Source: an uncultured Collinsella sp. (GTDB taxonomy: Bacteria > Actinomycetota > Coriobacteriia > Coriobacteriales > Coriobacteriaceae). From it: a stretch of 64,000 bases of DNA. The stretch lies in NCBI GenBank assembly GCA_900540855.1, contig UQHK01000004.1, positions 78,429-142,428 of the forward strand, given 5' to 3'. Below, one piece after another: positions 50,849 through 60,915 of this stretch. The notes beneath the pieces are model-generated. The model saw only the letters and a program-made list of their open reading frames with translations, was not told the DNA's origin and did not search any database. Positions within the stretch are counted from its first letter, which is position 1; every line of letters begins with the position of its first letter. A program made the translations under genes and the position numbers.

Positions 50849-51724
50849 CTAGGAGAACATGCCGGTGAGGTAATCATTCAGCCGCTTATCCTTGGGCCGT
50901 TGGAAAATCTCGTCGGTCTCGTCGTACTCGACCATATCGCCCATGTAGAAAAACGCCGTGCGGTTGGACACGCGCGACGCCTGCTCCATGTTGTGCGTCA
51001 CGATGACGATGGCGCGGTCGGCCACGATCGACGACATGAGGTCCTCGATCGCCAGCGTCGAGATGGGGTCGAGCGCCGAGCAGGGCTCGTCAAACAGGAT
51101 TACGTCGGGGTTGAGCGCCAGCGTGCGCGCAATGCACAGACGCTGCTGCTGACCGCCCGAAAGCGCGTAGGCGCTCTTGTCGAGCTTGTCTTTGACCTCG
51201 TCCCACAGCGCGGCACCGCGCAGACTCTCCTCGACTATGCGATCGAGCTCATCACGATCGGTGATGCCGTGGCGCTTGGGCGCAAACGCGATGTTGTCGC
51301 GAATAGACTTGCGGAAGGGGTTGGGCTGCTGGAACACCATGCCGATGGAGCGACGCAGCTCGTACGTGTTCTCGGTCTTGGTGTTCACGTTGCGCCCGCG
51401 GTAGTTGATCTCGCCCTCCACGCGACAGCGGCGAATCTCGCGATTCATCAGGTTGAGGCTACGCAAGAAGGTCGACTTGCCGCAGCCCGAAGGCCCGATG
51501 AGCGCCGTGATCTCACCCTTGTGGAAGTCGAGCGACGTATTGTGCAGCGCATGGTGGTCGCCATAGTACACGTTGACGTCCTTGGCGGAGAGCACGACCT
51601 CGTCGCTCACGGCCTTGCCGCTCACGCGCACGCGCCTCTCGCTCTCCCCCACGCTCGACAGAAAGTCCTGGGGGGTGTCGGACGTGGCCGCCTCGGTTGC
51701 GGGCGTTGCATTCATATCGCTCAT
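50849..51724 (-). CDS. pstB: Phosphate ABC transporter ATP-binding protein
   Basis: 291 residues; energises phosphate uptake. Walker A GPSGCGKST, signature LSGGQQQR, Walker B VILFDEPCSALDP, and the PstB-typical MVFQQPNPF. An N-terminal extension of about 45 residues precedes the usual start. It overlaps pstA by four bases (ATGA), so translation is coupled. Confidence 0.95.
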   Translation of the reverse strand: MSDMNATPATEAATSDTPQDFLSSVGESERRVRVSGKAVSDEVVLSAKDVNVYYGDHHALHNTSLDFHKGEITALIGPSGCGKSTFLRSLNLMNREIRRCRVEGEINYRGRNVNTKTENTYELRRSIGMVFQQPNPFRKSIRDNIAFAPKRHGITDRDELDRIVEESLRGAALWDEVKDKLDKSAYALSGGQQQRLCIARTLALNPDVILFDEPCSALDPISTLAIEDLMSSIVADRAIVIVTHNMEQASRVSNRTAFFYMGDMVEYDETDEIFQRPKDKRLNDYLTGMFS

Positions 51725-52647
51725 TCGGCCGTCATCTTCCTTGCCAGTTGCTTGCCCACGATACGGGCGACTACGTTAAACAGCAGCACGCAAATCATCA
51801 GCAGTGCCGCGGTGCCCCAGACGATCTGCTGGGCCTCGGGGCTGCCCTCGCCATAGATCTTGTAGATGTGCACGGCCAGCGACTCGCCGGGACGGAACAC
51901 GTTCCAGGCGCAGGTGGGGCTCGACAGGTTAAAGCTCAAGAAGTTGAGGCGGACCGGCGAGCTCATGCCCGAGGTAAAGAGCAGCGCCGCGGCCTCGCCA
52001 AACACGCGGCCGGCCGAAAGCACGATGCCGGTCACGATGGCGGGCATGGCCTCGGGAATCAGGATGTGCAGTGTGGCCTCCCAGCGAGTGAGGCCCATGG
52101 CCAGGCACGCATCGCGCTGGGCCTGCGGCACGTCCTCGAGCGCCTGCTGAATCACGCGCACCAGGATGGGGATGTTGAACATGGTGAGCGCGACGGCGCC
52201 GGAGATGATGGAGTACTTCCAGCCCAGCTGCACCGAGAACACCAGAAAGCCGAACATGCCGACGACGATGGAGGGCAGCGAAGACAACGTCTCGATGGCG
52301 GTCGAGGCGATGTCGCGAATGGGACCGTCGGTCGCGTATTCAACTAGGAAGACCGCGCCGCCCAGGCTGATGGGCACCGAGATGATCAGGGTAATCAGCA
52401 GCAGATAGAACGAGTCGAACAGCTGGTAGAGCACGCCGCCCTGCGTTCCGTTGGCGCGTGCGGGCTGCGTGAGAAAGCCCGGCTGGAACAGCGTCGAGAT
52501 ACCCTCGAACAGGATGTAGGCCACCATGGAGACGACGATAAGCATGACGATGGCGACAATCGCCGTCAGCACGCCCGTGGCGATACGGTCTTGCCTTTGG
52601 ACACGCCCGAGTCTCGCCTCGTCGATATGGATGCGCGTGCTAGCCAC
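51721..52647 (-). CDS. pstA: Phosphate ABC transporter permease
   Basis: About 308 residues with six membrane segments and the EAA-type loop AMGLTRWEATLHILIPEAMP. GTG 52647, eight bases inside the end of pstC, is the likely start; an in-frame start at 52671 would extend the overlap. Confidence 0.92.
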   Translation of the reverse strand: MASTRIHIDEARLGRVQRQDRIATGVLTAIVAIVMLIVVSMVAYILFEGISTLFQPGFLTQPARANGTQGGVLYQLFDSFYLLLITLIISVPISLGGAVFLVEYATDGPIRDIASTAIETLSSLPSIVVGMFGFLVFSVQLGWKYSIISGAVALTMFNIPILVRVIQQALEDVPQAQRDACLAMGLTRWEATLHILIPEAMPAIVTGIVLSAGRVFGEAAALLFTSGMSSPVRLNFLSFNLSSPTCAWNVFRPGESLAVHIYKIYGEGSPEAQQIVWGTAALLMICVLLFNVVARIVGKQLARKMTAE

Positions 52648-53548
52648 GAGCCTTCGCCCCCTTGCGGCCAATGAGATGGATGATCAGGATAAAGATGAGG
52701 CTCATGCCCATCAGCAGCAGGCCGAGCGCCCACAGGATGTCGTCCTGGGCCGAGCCCTCGGCATAGACCGCCATGGACGTGGTGAGCGTGGTGGTGATGG
52801 TAGACGCCGGCGACAGCAGCGACGTCGGCATGGCCTCGATGCCGCCAATGACCATGCGCACGGCGAGCGTCTCGCCAAAGGCGCGGGTCATGCCAAGGAT
52901 GACTGCGGTCATGAGCGAGGGCATGGCGGACTTGAGCACCACGTGCCAGATGGTCTGCCAGCGGGTGTAGCCCAGTGCGAGCGAACCCTGACGGTAGCTG
53001 TCGGGCACGGCGCGCAGGCCATCGACCGAAAGCGTGGTCATGGTCGGCAGGATCATGACGGCCAACACGATGGCGCCGGGCAAGATGCCCAGACCCGTGC
53101 TCACGTGGAAAACGCTCTTCATAAGACCGACGACCACGTGAAAACCGATGAGGCCAAAGACGACTGAGGGAATGCCGGTCAAAAGCTCAATAAGCGGCTG
53201 AAAGACCTTGGAGCCAAACTTAGGGCTAATCTCGACCGCAAAGATGGCAGAGCCGATGGCGATGGGCAGCGCGATGAGCGTGGAGAGCACCATGACCGCA
53301 AACGAGGTGATGATCAGAGGCAGGGCGCCGGTATAGGGCAGGCCGTTTTCGGCCGTGTTGGCCAGGTCCCACTTGGTGCCGGTGAAGAACTCGACGACCG
53401 AAACGCCGTCCTTAACAAATGCCGAGAGGCCCTTTTGGGCGACCATAAAGATGAGCGCGGCAACGACAAGCGTCACGAGCGCTACGCACGCGCCCGTGAC
53501 GCCCAGGCCTACGTTCTCAAGGTCGCGCTTTGGCAGCTGTTTTGCCAT
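52640..53548 (-). CDS. pstC: Phosphate ABC transporter permease
   Basis: 302 residues with six membrane segments, EAA-type loop ALGYTRWQTIWHVVLKSAMP, and the SVVFGLIGFHVVV block of PstC. It lies 24 bp after pstS. Confidence 0.93.
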   Translation of the reverse strand: MAKQLPKRDLENVGLGVTGACVALVTLVVAALIFMVAQKGLSAFVKDGVSVVEFFTGTKWDLANTAENGLPYTGALPLIITSFAVMVLSTLIALPIAIGSAIFAVEISPKFGSKVFQPLIELLTGIPSVVFGLIGFHVVVGLMKSVFHVSTGLGILPGAIVLAVMILPTMTTLSVDGLRAVPDSYRQGSLALGYTRWQTIWHVVLKSAMPSLMTAVILGMTRAFGETLAVRMVIGGIEAMPTSLLSPASTITTTLTTSMAVYAEGSAQDDILWALGLLLMGMSLIFILIIHLIGRKGAKARG

Positions 53549-53572
53549 TGCAAACCTTTCCGGGGCGATTAC

Positions 53573-54512
53573 TTATTTAGCGGAGACCTTGCCGCTGGCG
53601 TCCTTGACGACCTTCATGGCAGAGACGGGAATGAAGCCCTGCTCCTCGACGAGCTTGCCCTGGACGTCGTCGGAAAGCATGAACTCCAGGAAGGCCTTGG
53701 TGGCCTCGTCGGCGTCCTTCGCGCAGTACATGTGCTCGGTAGCCCAAATCTTAAAGGAGTCGTCGGTGACGTTTGCGCTCTTGGGCTCCACGCCCTCGAC
53801 CTTGATGGCATTGAACTTGGAGTCATCGAAGTGCGAGAAGTCCAGGTAAGAGATGGCGTTGTCGGTGCTGCCCATCTGAGTCTGGACGTCACCGGACTTG
53901 TCGAGCTCGGCGTCGCCCTTAAAGTCGACGGCCTCGTCGCCAAAGACGGTAGCCTCGAAGGTGGCGCGGGTACCGGAGCCTGCCTTGCGGTTGAGGACGA
54001 CGATGGTAGCGTCGTCGCCGCCGACCTCCTTCCAGTTGGTGATCTGGCCGGAGAAGATGCCCTTGAGCTGCTCGAGGGTCAGGTCGTCGACTGTCACGTT
54101 CTTGGAGACGACGGGGCCCATGCCCACGACGGCGACCTCGTGATCGACGAGGTTCTTGACCTGATCGGCCTCGAGCTTGGTCTCGGCGAAGACATCGGAA
54201 TTACCGATGGTGACGGTGCCGGCGGCGACAGCGGTCAGGCCCTTGCCCGAACCGTTGCCCGAACCGGAGACGGAGACGTCGGGGTTGGCATCCATAAACT
54301 TCTCGGCAGCAGCCTCGACGAGAGCCTGGAACGAGGAGGCGCCGTCGTAGGTCACCTCGCCCGAGACGGACTCGGCAGCAGCGGCGCTGCCCTCAGCAGC
54401 GGTGTTGGCGGCGTTGGAGCCGCCGCAACCAACGAGACCGAGACCGACGATGCTGGCAAGACCACCAGCAAGGCCGAGGAACTGACGACGAGAATAAGCC
54501 TGATCGAGCATG
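53573..54512 (-). CDS. pstS: Phosphate-binding lipoprotein
   Basis: 312 residues. Signal with twin arginines (SRRQFLGLAGG) and lipobox LVGC, so probably Tat-exported and lipid-anchored. Phosphate-binding blocks are DGASSFQALVEAAA, GSGNGSGKGL and NRKAGSGTRATFE. First gene of pstSCAB; no phoU or two-component genes follow in this window. ATG 54512 follows AAAGGA. Confidence 0.93.
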
Positions 54513-54719
54513 ATCTTCCTTTCATACATGCGACTCGCGGGCACCCTGCCCGCTTTGCTGTTTGGAAAGATACGGCCCCGACCGGGCAGCGCCCGCCTTA
54601 TCTGCGGTTTCTTACGGACATTTGATAGACCCTTACCGCAAGCTCTGCCCAGCCTTTACAAACGGATAACAATCCAGCGCCAAGCATGGCGCGCCTTTTA
54701 CACCAGAGGAAAGTAGTCA
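54513..54719. other. pst operon upstream region
   Basis: About 200 bp that should carry the pst promoter. I could not recognise a Pho box with confidence. The + strand side ends at the REP-like repeats. Confidence 0.35.
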
Positions 54720-54763
54720 TTGGGGACGTTCTTGTTTGACTAGTCGTTTAAGAACGTCCCCAA
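54720..54763. repeat. REP-like palindrome, family C, copy 2
   Basis: TTGGGGACGTTCTT (54720-54733) and its exact complement (54750-54763) around a loop with ACTAGT. GGGGACGTTC cores of this type are common among REP sequences served by RAYT transposases. Confidence 0.8.
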
Positions 54764-54776
54764 CGACTACCCCAGC

Positions 54777-54795
54777 AACGCCGATGTTTTGGCAA
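54777..54795. repeat. 19-nt shared motif, copy 1
   Basis: AACGCCGATGTTTTGGCAA, identical at 60729-60747. In both places it follows a TTTAAG(A/T)ACGTCCCCAA half-palindrome. Confidence 0.8.
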
Positions 54796-54812
54796 AGTCA
54801 ATCTGCCGGCTT

Positions 54813-54856
54813 TTGGGGACGCTCCTTATCTGCCGGCACAAAAGGAGCGTCCCCAA
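54813..54856. repeat. REP-like palindrome, family C, copy 3
   Basis: TTGGGGACGCTCCTT (54813-54827) and its complement (54842-54856); TCTGCCGGC occurs both before the left arm and inside the loop. Confidence 0.8.
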
Positions 54857-54862
54857 GTGACG

Positions 54863-54891
54863 CAAAAAGCCCGGGCAAAAGCACCGGGCTT
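54863..54891 (-). terminator. Terminator of the dipeptidase gene
   Basis: AAGCCCGG / CCGGGCTT stem (54867-54874 with 54884-54891); on the minus strand a T-run follows. Confidence 0.75.
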
Positions 54892-54922
54892 GTAATGCAA
54901 GTTTGTATCCAAGCAGGATATA

Positions 54923-55024
54923 GGGGTTTCCCAGGTGCCCGAGATTGCCCCGAAAGAGGAGCGCCGCGTACTTTGGTACGCAAGCGACGGTTTGAGGGGC
55001 AAGGTCGGGTGCCTGGGGAAGCCC
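54923..55024 (-). ncRNA. Structured 3' UTR or small RNA candidate
   Basis: Nested pairing: an outer 15-16 bp stem (54928-54942 with 55005-55020, including two G-U pairs), an inner TTGCCCC / GGGGCAA stem (54945-54951 with 54996-55002), and an apical GCGTAC / GTACGC hairpin (54966-54971 with 54976-54981). It directly abuts the dipeptidase stop and precedes the terminator, so on the minus strand it would be the mRNA tail. Confidence 0.5.
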
Positions 55025-56460
55025 TACAGCTCGAGTTCGTTGAGGCGCAGGATTGCCACGATGTAGATCTTGAGCGCCTGCTTGAGCTGTTCCTCGTTGG
55101 CGCACTCGTTGGGACCGTGCATCTGGCCGCCCCACTCGGGCAGCTCCAGACCGGTCTCCTCGGGGCCAAACGAGACGGCGCGGGCAAAGTTGCGCGCGTA
55201 CGTGCCGCCGCCCATGGCAAAGGGCTCGGCATCCTTGCCCGTAAACTCGTTGTAGGTGTCGATGAGCGCCTTCACGGCCGGGTCGTCGGCAGAGACCGAG
55301 AACGGCACCTTTGTACGACCCACGCGGCACGTCACGCCAAAGCGGCCCACGAGCGGCTCGAGCTGCTCACGGATGGTATCGGCGCTCGTGCTATCGGGGA
55401 AGCGCACGTCGATGACCTGCTCAATGTGGCCATCTGCCACACGAATGACGCCGGGGTTGCAGGTGAGCGGGCCAAACGCCGCGTTCGTCGCATCGATACC
55501 CAGGCCGCGGCCATAGGCATCCGCATGCACAAAGGCCAGGAACTTGACGAACTGGTGCTCGGCAGGCGTCAGCAGGCGCTCGTCACGGGCACCAAACGCA
55601 TCCTCGGCCTCGCGCAGATACGCCACGATGAGGCCGACGGCATTGATCGTTCCCTCGGGCATCGAGGCATGACCGCCAATGCCGTGGGCAAAAATCTGCG
55701 CATGCCCGTTATCGAGCGCCGTGATCTCCAGGCGGCCGGCATTCTCAACAGGCGCCGGCAGTTCATCGGCGGCAATCGCAAGCTCGCAGATAGACTGCGA
55801 CGGAATAGCGTTGCTCGCCTCGGCACCGCTCCAGGACACAATGCGCCCGCCGTCGATCTTGGAGCTCACAAACGTCGCCCCAAACTGGCCCTTCTCGGCA
55901 TTGCAGACCGGGAACTCGGCATCGGGCGTAAACAAAAAGTCGGGGTCTGCGTGGTTCTCCAGATAATGGTGAACGTCGGACATGCCCACTTCCTCATCGC
56001 AGCCCAGCAGTGCGCGGAAGGTGTAGCGCGGAACAATGCCGTGCTTGAGCAGATAGGCGCCGGCGTAGAGCGACAGCACGGCAGGGCCCTTGTCGTCGAT
56101 AACGCCGCGGCCAAGCAGCCAGCCCTCGCGACGCTCCATCGCAAACGGGTCGGTGTTCCAGCCGGGGCCGGCGGGCACCACGTCTACGTGGCAGATGGTC
56201 GCGAGCTGCTTGTCGCCGCGACCCGGGATATCGGCAATGCCCACATAGCCCTCGTCGTCGCTCGTCTGGTAGCCGAGCTTTTGCGCAATGCCGAGCGCGC
56301 AATCGAGCGCATCACGGACCGGGCGGCCAAACGGCGCGCCGGGCTCCGCATCGGCAGAAACTGCCACGGACGGATAGCTCACCAGCTGTTCGATATCGGC
56401 GACGACATCTTCCCAAACTTCGTCTACATACTCAGCGACGCTCTGCTCCACCTGATTCAT
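55024..56460 (-). CDS. M20 family dipeptidase (Sapep/PepV-like)
   Basis: 478 residues. Zn ligands in TICHVDVVPAG, GRGVIDDKGPAV, and the catalytic Glu in LLGCDEEVGM; the large lid domain and the final MHGPNECANEEQL are those of Sapep-type dipeptidases, which cleave dipeptides in the cytoplasm. ATG 56460 follows AAGGAGG. Confidence 0.9.
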   Translation of the reverse strand: MNQVEQSVAEYVDEVWEDVVADIEQLVSYPSVAVSADAEPGAPFGRPVRDALDCALGIAQKLGYQTSDDEGYVGIADIPGRGDKQLATICHVDVVPAGPGWNTDPFAMERREGWLLGRGVIDDKGPAVLSLYAGAYLLKHGIVPRYTFRALLGCDEEVGMSDVHHYLENHADPDFLFTPDAEFPVCNAEKGQFGATFVSSKIDGGRIVSWSGAEASNAIPSQSICELAIAADELPAPVENAGRLEITALDNGHAQIFAHGIGGHASMPEGTINAVGLIVAYLREAEDAFGARDERLLTPAEHQFVKFLAFVHADAYGRGLGIDATNAAFGPLTCNPGVIRVADGHIEQVIDVRFPDSTSADTIREQLEPLVGRFGVTCRVGRTKVPFSVSADDPAVKALIDTYNEFTGKDAEPFAMGGGTYARNFARAVSFGPEETGLELPEWGGQMHGPNECANEEQLKQALKIYIVAILRLNELEL

Positions 56461-56514
56461 TGACGACCTCCTTACCAATGAGCGGCGAGCGTGCCCGCCC
56501 CTCACATTACGTCA

Positions 56515-57177
56515 TTAGATAGCGAAAAGTTTAGCAAGCTCGGCCACCGAGTGCACCACCGCATCAGCGCCCGCGGCCTCATGCTCACCCGGCGCCGCCG
56601 CGCCCGAATAGATGCCGATGCACGGCACGCCCATCGCGTGCGCGCCCTCCACATCGTTAAAGCGGTCGCCGACCATCACGGCCTCGTCGGCTGCCGCGCC
56701 CAGAGCCGCCAGCGCATCGCGGACCGAATCGGCCTTGGTCTCGCGTCCCCGCGGCGGATTCATGCCAACCACGGCTTCGAACTGGCAAAGCCCCAGCTCA
56801 TGCACCATATCGATGCACTTCGCCTCCATGCGCGACGTCGCCACGGCCAAGCGATGCCCCTGTGCGACAAGGCCATCGAGCAGCTCGGGGATTCCATCGA
56901 ACACGGGATACTCTTCCGGTCCCAACTCATCAAAAAAGGCACGGTACTCGTCGGCCACCACAAGCGACTCCTCGCGGGAGAAGCCATAAAAGTCATGGAA
57001 GCTCTTCCACAGGGGCGGCCCGATCATGCGACGCAGGTCGCCCATCTGCGCCTCCAAAAACCCACGCGCAGCCAACGTCTTGCGCGTCGAGGTCATCACC
57101 GCCCGACCCGTATCTGCCACCGTGCCGTCAAAATCGAACAGCACGACCGGCCGCTTGCATATCTCCAGCGCCTCCAT
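56515..57177 (-). CDS. HAD hydrolase, phosphoglycolate phosphatase-like
   Basis: 220 residues. Motif I LFDFDGTVADT, motif II VATSRMEAKC, motif III/IV MVGDRFNDVEGAHAMG, with a helical cap: the Gph-type subfamily. Substrate is probably a small phosphoester; specificity unproven. ATG 57177 has GAGGG at six bases; ATG 57183 is possible. Confidence 0.85.
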   Translation of the reverse strand: MEALEICKRPVVLFDFDGTVADTGRAVMTSTRKTLAARGFLEAQMGDLRRMIGPPLWKSFHDFYGFSREESLVVADEYRAFFDELGPEEYPVFDGIPELLDGLVAQGHRLAVATSRMEAKCIDMVHELGLCQFEAVVGMNPPRGRETKADSVRDALAALGAAADEAVMVGDRFNDVEGAHAMGVPCIGIYSGAAAPGEHEAAGADAVVHSVAELAKLFAI

Positions 57178-57333
57178 CGGCATCCCTCTTCCCCAGTTGA
57201 TGATTTCCACACTGACACTTCAAACTGTTGACTATTCAACAATTGAACCTAGCAATGTAGAGCAACTCCACTATACTTGTCGCACTTTGCTCTCAGAAGG
57301 CGGCGCGCAGGCGCCCCAACGAAAGGTGCAATT

Positions 57334-58194
57334 ATGTCTTTTGCCATCATAACCGACTCCACGTCGGACATCTCCCCCGCCCGCGCCCAAGAGCTCGGCA
57401 TTCACGTGATTCCGCTGCATGTGATTATCGAGGGCGAGGACCTGCTCGACCAGGTGCAGATTACCGCCCAGGAGTACGTCGCGCGCATGGCCGGCTCCGA
57501 GCAGCTGCCGCACACCTCGCAGCCGAGCGCCGGCGAGTTCAAGGCGCTCTTTGATCGCGTGCTCGCCGACGGCCACGACAGCGCCATCTTTATCTCGCTG
57601 TGCAGCGAGTGGTCCGCCTGCTATGCCAACGCCAGCCTGACAGCCGAAACGCACGAGCTCGACGTGCGCTGCATCGACTCGCGCACCGGCTCGGGTGCCG
57701 AGGGCCTGCTGGTGGAGTACGCGCTGGCCATGCGCGAGGACGGCCGCAGCCTGGACGAGACCGAGGCACAGATCCGCGCGACGCTGCCCGACGCCCACCT
57801 GCTGCTGATTCCCCGCACGCTCGAAAACCTCGTTAAGAACGGCCGCGCGCCCAAGCTCGCCGGCCAACTCACGCAGATGCTCAACATTCGCCTGGCCGTT
57901 TCGCCGGAGTGGAAATCGGGCGAGATCAAGGCCATCAAAAAGGGTCGCGGCGCCAAACGCATCGTCGCCAACACCATGGCCGATTGCCTCGCATTTTTGG
58001 CCGAGCATCCGGGCTCCAGCGTGCGCGTGCTCACGACCGGCGCCGCCGAGGAGCAGGATCTCGTCAACCAAGCGCTCGCAGGCCAGAACTACGTAGACGC
58101 CGGCACCGGCCCCATCGGCTGCACCATCGCCACCCATGTAGGCGTCGACGCCATCGCCATTAGCTACTGCCCCCGCTACCAGCCCATCCACTAG
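57334..58194 (+). CDS. DegV family fatty-acid-binding protein, second copy
   Basis: 286 residues, beginning FAIITDSTSDISPA and with the LIPRTLENLVKNGR and GCTIATHVGVDAIAI blocks. It differs clearly from the DegV at 3.3 kb, so they probably prefer different fatty acids. GAAAGG lies before ATG 57334. Confidence 0.9.
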   Translation: MSFAIITDSTSDISPARAQELGIHVIPLHVIIEGEDLLDQVQITAQEYVARMAGSEQLPHTSQPSAGEFKALFDRVLADGHDSAIFISLCSEWSACYANASLTAETHELDVRCIDSRTGSGAEGLLVEYALAMREDGRSLDETEAQIRATLPDAHLLLIPRTLENLVKNGRAPKLAGQLTQMLNIRLAVSPEWKSGEIKAIKKGRGAKRIVANTMADCLAFLAEHPGSSVRVLTTGAAEEQDLVNQALAGQNYVDAGTGPIGCTIATHVGVDAIAISYCPRYQPIH

Positions 58195-58210
58195 GGGCAC
58201 CTTTACCACC

Positions 58211-58271
58211 TGCGGTGGAATAGGGACTGTTTTTGGCTTATCAGCCGCAAATCAATCCCTATTCCACCGCA
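58211..58271. repeat. Palindrome, family F, copy 1
   Basis: TGCGGTGGAATAGGGA (58211-58226) and its complement (58256-58271). The same TTGCGGTG opening and long loop recur at 63.8 kb. Confidence 0.8.
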
Positions 58272-58290
58272 ACTTAGAAGCAGTTCATTT

Positions 58291-58350
58291 GGGACGGGGC
58301 TAAAAAGACTGGCATGTAACGTTACGCACCGGTCTTTTTAGCCCCATCCC
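58291..58350. repeat. Family B long palindrome, copy 4
   Basis: 22-bp arms (58291-58312 with 58329-58350, two mismatches) starting GGGACGGGGCTAAAAAGAC, with a TAACGTTA centre; TTTTAGCTAC follows. It probably also terminates the DegV and LOG genes from both sides. Confidence 0.75.
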
Positions 58351-58362
58351 ATTTTAGCTACT

Positions 58363-59121
58363 CTACATCAGCCCGCTCAGGGCGATGTCGACGGCCTCGT
58401 TGAGGTCATCGGTAATGTGCACCAGCTCCGGATCGAGCGGGCTGATCATACCGGCGTCCATCACCGGGCCGTTGAGCCAGTCGAACAGGCCCTGCCAGTA
58501 CTCGCTGCCCACCAACACGAGCGGCATGCGCTTGACCTTGTGCGTTTGCACCAGCGTGAGAACCTCGAACATCTCGTCGAGCGTGCCAAAGCCGCCGGGA
58601 AATACGATGGCGCCCGAGCTGTACTTAACGAACATGGTTTTGCGCACAAAGAAGTAGCGGAAGTCCATGCCGAGGTTCACGTATTTGTTGAGCCCGTGCT
58701 CGTGCGGCAATTCAATGCCTAGGCCAACTGACTTGCCGTTGACACTCGCTGCTCCCCTGTTGGCCGCTTCCATGATGCCGGGGCCGCCACCGGTGATGAC
58801 CGCCACGCCACGTTGCGCGATCTTGCGCCCGACGGTGCGCGCCGCCTTGTAGAGCGGATCGGTCTTGGGCGTGCGGGCGCTACCGAAGATGGTCACCGCA
58901 GGTCCAAGCTCGGCAAGTGCGCCAAAGCCATCGACAAACTCTGCCTGAATTCGCAGCACGCGCCAGGGGTCGGCGTGCAGCCAGTCAGTCGACTCCTCGG
59001 GCGCCAGCAGGTTGGCGTAGGTGTTGTCCTTAGGAATCATGGGGCCGCGCATGACCACGGGGCCGCGGCGGTACGTCTCGTCGTAGACAGGCTCGCCCTC
59101 GACGTTCTCATTCTTAATCAT
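58363..59121 (-). CDS. LOG family protein (TIGR00730-type)
   Basis: 252 residues with GGGPGIMEAANRGA and PGGFGTLDEMFE, the nucleotide-binding motifs of the LOG family. Related proteins release cytokinin-type bases from nucleoside monophosphates; bacterial roles are mostly nucleotide 5'-monophosphate nucleosidases. AGGAG precedes ATG 59121. Confidence 0.88.
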   Translation of the reverse strand: MIKNENVEGEPVYDETYRRGPVVMRGPMIPKDNTYANLLAPEESTDWLHADPWRVLRIQAEFVDGFGALAELGPAVTIFGSARTPKTDPLYKAARTVGRKIAQRGVAVITGGGPGIMEAANRGAASVNGKSVGLGIELPHEHGLNKYVNLGMDFRYFFVRKTMFVKYSSGAIVFPGGFGTLDEMFEVLTLVQTHKVKRMPLVLVGSEYWQGLFDWLNGPVMDAGMISPLDPELVHITDDLNEAVDIALSGLM

Positions 59122-59334
59122 GGGTACTCCTATCGAGAAAAAGAAAAACGGGCGGGGTCGACGCTGTGCGCCAAACACCCGCCCGAACATCAACTATTCG
59201 GTATGGTACCCACGATGCATCAAGTGCTTGCAAGCTATCGGTCATCGGTCGCGCAAGCGGTGTTAGCAAACGTGATGACCGGCCGGCGCTCGCCCCTTGC
59301 CGTTGCCCGCGCTCTGCAAGCGCCCGTGCTGCTC

Positions 59335-60474
<1,140 letters not shown>

Positions 60475-60604
60475 AAACTGGAACTCCTTGGTTGCGGCTC
60501 ATACGCAAACCATTATACGGGCAACCCGCAAGAAGCACCGACTCGACAGAAACTGGCGCAAAGGGGGCAGCAAACGAGCGTGGATTTTCGGACGCTTACC
60601 TCAC

Positions 60605-60668
60605 GAGAGTGGATAATCTCCCACTTTGGCCCGAAACACAAACCAAAAACGGGAGATTATCCACTCTC
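60605..60668. repeat. Palindrome with perfect 18-bp arms
   Basis: GAGAGTGGATAATCTCCC (60605-60622) and its exact complement (60651-60668) around a 28-nt loop. A further smaller palindrome, ACTCATT / AATGAGT, with AAGTACGTCCCC follows at about 60679-60706. Confidence 0.8.
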
Positions 60669-60728
60669 ATGCGGCGGGTACTCATTTAAGTACGTCCCCA
60701 ATGAGTGGAGCTATTTACCAGCCACGCC

Positions 60729-60747
60729 AACGCCGATGTTTTGGCAA
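60729..60747. repeat. 19-nt shared motif, copy 2
   Basis: AACGCCGATGTTTTGGCAA, identical to 54777-54795, here followed by a partial tandem copy ACGCCGATGTCTTGG. Confidence 0.8.
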
Positions 60748-60773
60748 CGCCGATGTCTTGGAAATGTCAGCGA

Positions 60774-60873
60774 GCGGTCGCCAGAGCGAACAAATTGGCA
60801 TGAAAAGAGGGCGGCATAGACCTTCTGGTCATGCCGTCCTCTTTGAATGACAAGTTGTCGCTCTGGCGACCGC
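60774..60873. repeat. Large nested hairpin next to the dehydrogenase gene
   Basis: GCGGTCGCCAGAGCGA (60774-60789) pairs exactly with 60858-60873. Inside, AGAGG-CGGCAT pairs with ATGCCG-CCTCT around 60806-60845. Confidence 0.7.
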
Positions 60874-60886
60874 GCAGCGTCGAGCC

Positions 60887-60914
60887 GTTACGCGGTTTGG
60901 TAAAACCGCGTAAC
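60887..60914 (-). terminator. Hairpin directly after the dehydrogenase stop
   Basis: GTTACGCGGTTT (60887-60898) and its exact complement (60903-60914) with loop GGTA, abutting the stop codon of the gene at 60916. Confidence 0.7.
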
Positions 60915-60915
60915 C

